This document shows, piece by piece, positions 33,554-34,241 of a DNA stretch of 34,241 bases. Source of the stretch: Eubacteriales bacterium (GTDB taxonomy: Bacteria > Bacillota > Clostridia > Lachnospirales > Lachnospiraceae). A model generated the notes under the pieces. That model was given only the letters and a program-made list of their open reading frames with translations, was not told the origin of the DNA and made no database searches. Where the stretch lies: positions 1 to 34,241 of the forward strand of contig JAUNPS010000043.1 in NCBI GenBank assembly GCA_030536575.1. The letters are read 5' to 3'. Numbering within the stretch: the stretch's first letter is position 1; each line of letters opens with the position of its first letter. The translations under genes and the position numbers were made by a program.

Positions 33554-34241
33554 ATGTACTACACCCAAGAACAGATAGACCGCGCCAACCAAGCCGACCG
33601 TGTTTCTTTTCTGCAAGGACAGGGCGAGCAGCTTACCCGCGCCGGGAACGAATACCGCTGGAAACGGCACGACAGCCTGACCGTCCGGGGAAACAAATGG
33701 TATCGCTACAGCCAGAGCAAAGGCGGCGCACCCATTGATTTTGTTATGGAGTTTTACGGAAAGAGCTTTACCGAAGCCGCGGAACTTCTCACAGGGGAAA
33801 AGGGCGCAGCACCGCCGCCGGACAGACCAAGCCCCGCGCCCCTCTCTGACTTCCGACTGCCGCCCCGCAGCACCGACAACCGCACAACGAGGAACTACCT
33901 CACAACAGCCCGCTGCATTGATGAAGATGTGACGGGCTTTTTCTTTTTCACCGGGGATATTTACGAGGAAGCCGCCCACCACAAAGCCGTATTTGTCGGC
34001 AGAGATGAAAGCGGCGTACCGAGATACGCCCACCAGCGCGGCACAGCCGGGAGCTTCCGGCTTGATGTGAAAGGCAGCGACCAAGCCGGAAACGACGCTT
34101 GTCGCCGCCTTGTGAAGCTCATGCCGGAGGGCTTGACCGTCCACCGCCTTATCCCTCTTTTCAAGGACTGGAACGAGGTACAGACACGCCGGGGAGAAAT
34201 CACAGACGGGAAATATCTTCGGGAAGCTGTCTATGGACTGA
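33554..34241 (+). CDS. Toprim/DUF3991-type element protein, 3' end outside the window
   Basis: The open frame starts at ATG 33554 (AAAGGAG at 33537-33543) and runs unbroken to the window end, 229 codons (MYYTQEQIDRANQADRVSFLQGQGEQL..., KGGAPIDFVMEFYGKSFTEAAELLTG). It matches DUF3991/Toprim proteins that follow the relaxase in Tn1549-like elements. The zinc-finger-like N-terminal part and the following FFFTGDIYEEAAHHKAVFVGRDESGVPRYAHQRG are present, but the Toprim core with its catalytic Glu and DxD is gone: GSD at about 34075 joins directly to QAGNDACRRL. The remaining C-terminal part (KDWNEVQ) then continues past the window. Confidence 0.8.
   Translation, partial: MYYTQEQIDRANQADRVSFLQGQGEQLTRAGNEYRWKRHDSLTVRGNKWYRYSQSKGGAPIDFVMEFYGKSFTEAAELLTGEKGAAPPPDRPSPAPLSDFRLPPRSTDNRTTRNYLTTARCIDEDVTGFFFFTGDIYEEAAHHKAVFVGRDESGVPRYAHQRGTAGSFRLDVKGSDQAGNDACRRLVKLMPEGLTVHRLIPLFKDWNEVQTRRGEITDGKYLREAVYGL

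Noticed and set aside
1-34241. CRISPR array, rRNA or tRNA genes.
   Set aside because: No regular short repeats with unique spacers, and no rRNA or tRNA-like sequences were recognised by eye.

Overview
The window looks like a chromosome segment of an anaerobic Gram-positive gut bacterium of the Clostridia, most likely Lachnospiraceae. Supporting signs are the gene orders infB-rbfA-nrnA-truB-ribF and rpsO-pnp, a T-box controlled tryptophan ABC transporter, an anaerobic ribonucleotide reductase activase, a giant SpaA/Cna_B surface protein, strong AGGAGG-type ribosome binding sites and a roughly 50-57% GC coding sequence. The genus cannot be named from sequence alone.

Layout. 1-5798: translation and RNA-metabolism operon (infB, cut off at its 5' end by the window; rbfA; nrnA; truB; ribF; a small membrane protein). 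5830-8459: rpsO and pnp, with a promoter, a terminator between them and a structured pnp leader. 8469-11536: Trp-specific T-box leader followed by substrate-binding protein, permease and ATPase of a TrpXYZ-type transporter. 11545-12772: nrdG and dUTPase behind a promoter with two NrdR-like boxes. 12776-13811: fabH alone, behind a promoter with a FabT-like palindrome. 13801-17123 (minus strand): a three-gene operon of a small helical protein, a VWA protein and a MoxR-type AAA+ ATPase.

17150-26914: a promoter, a long AT-rich leader and a 3144-residue cell-wall protein with about 24 SpaA/Cna_B-like domains in two classes, a long acidic low-complexity segment and an atypical LPAKTG sorting signal. 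It is followed by a C39-like peptidase whose best start is cut off by an in-frame TAG, then a convergent Cu/Zn superoxide dismutase gene.

From about 28.5 kb to the window end lies a decayed integrative/conjugative element of the Tn1549-like family type: a replication-type HTH fragment fused to a traG fragment, a large serine recombinase with deletions and a frameshift, a TnpW-like ORF, an AT-rich VOC cargo gene, a DUF3847 protein, a hairpin-dense region resembling an oriT/leader, a MobA/MobL relaxase lacking a HUH histidine and its ATG, and a Toprim/DUF3991 protein missing its Toprim core. Several of these genes have internal losses that keep the reading frame, a pattern that deserves checking.

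No rRNA, tRNA or CRISPR array was seen. The most promising leads are the Trp T-box/TrpXYZ pairing (specifier and discriminator agree), the NrdR-like box pair, the FabT-like operator, the giant adhesin with its odd sorting signal, and the repeated in-frame deletions of the mobile element.
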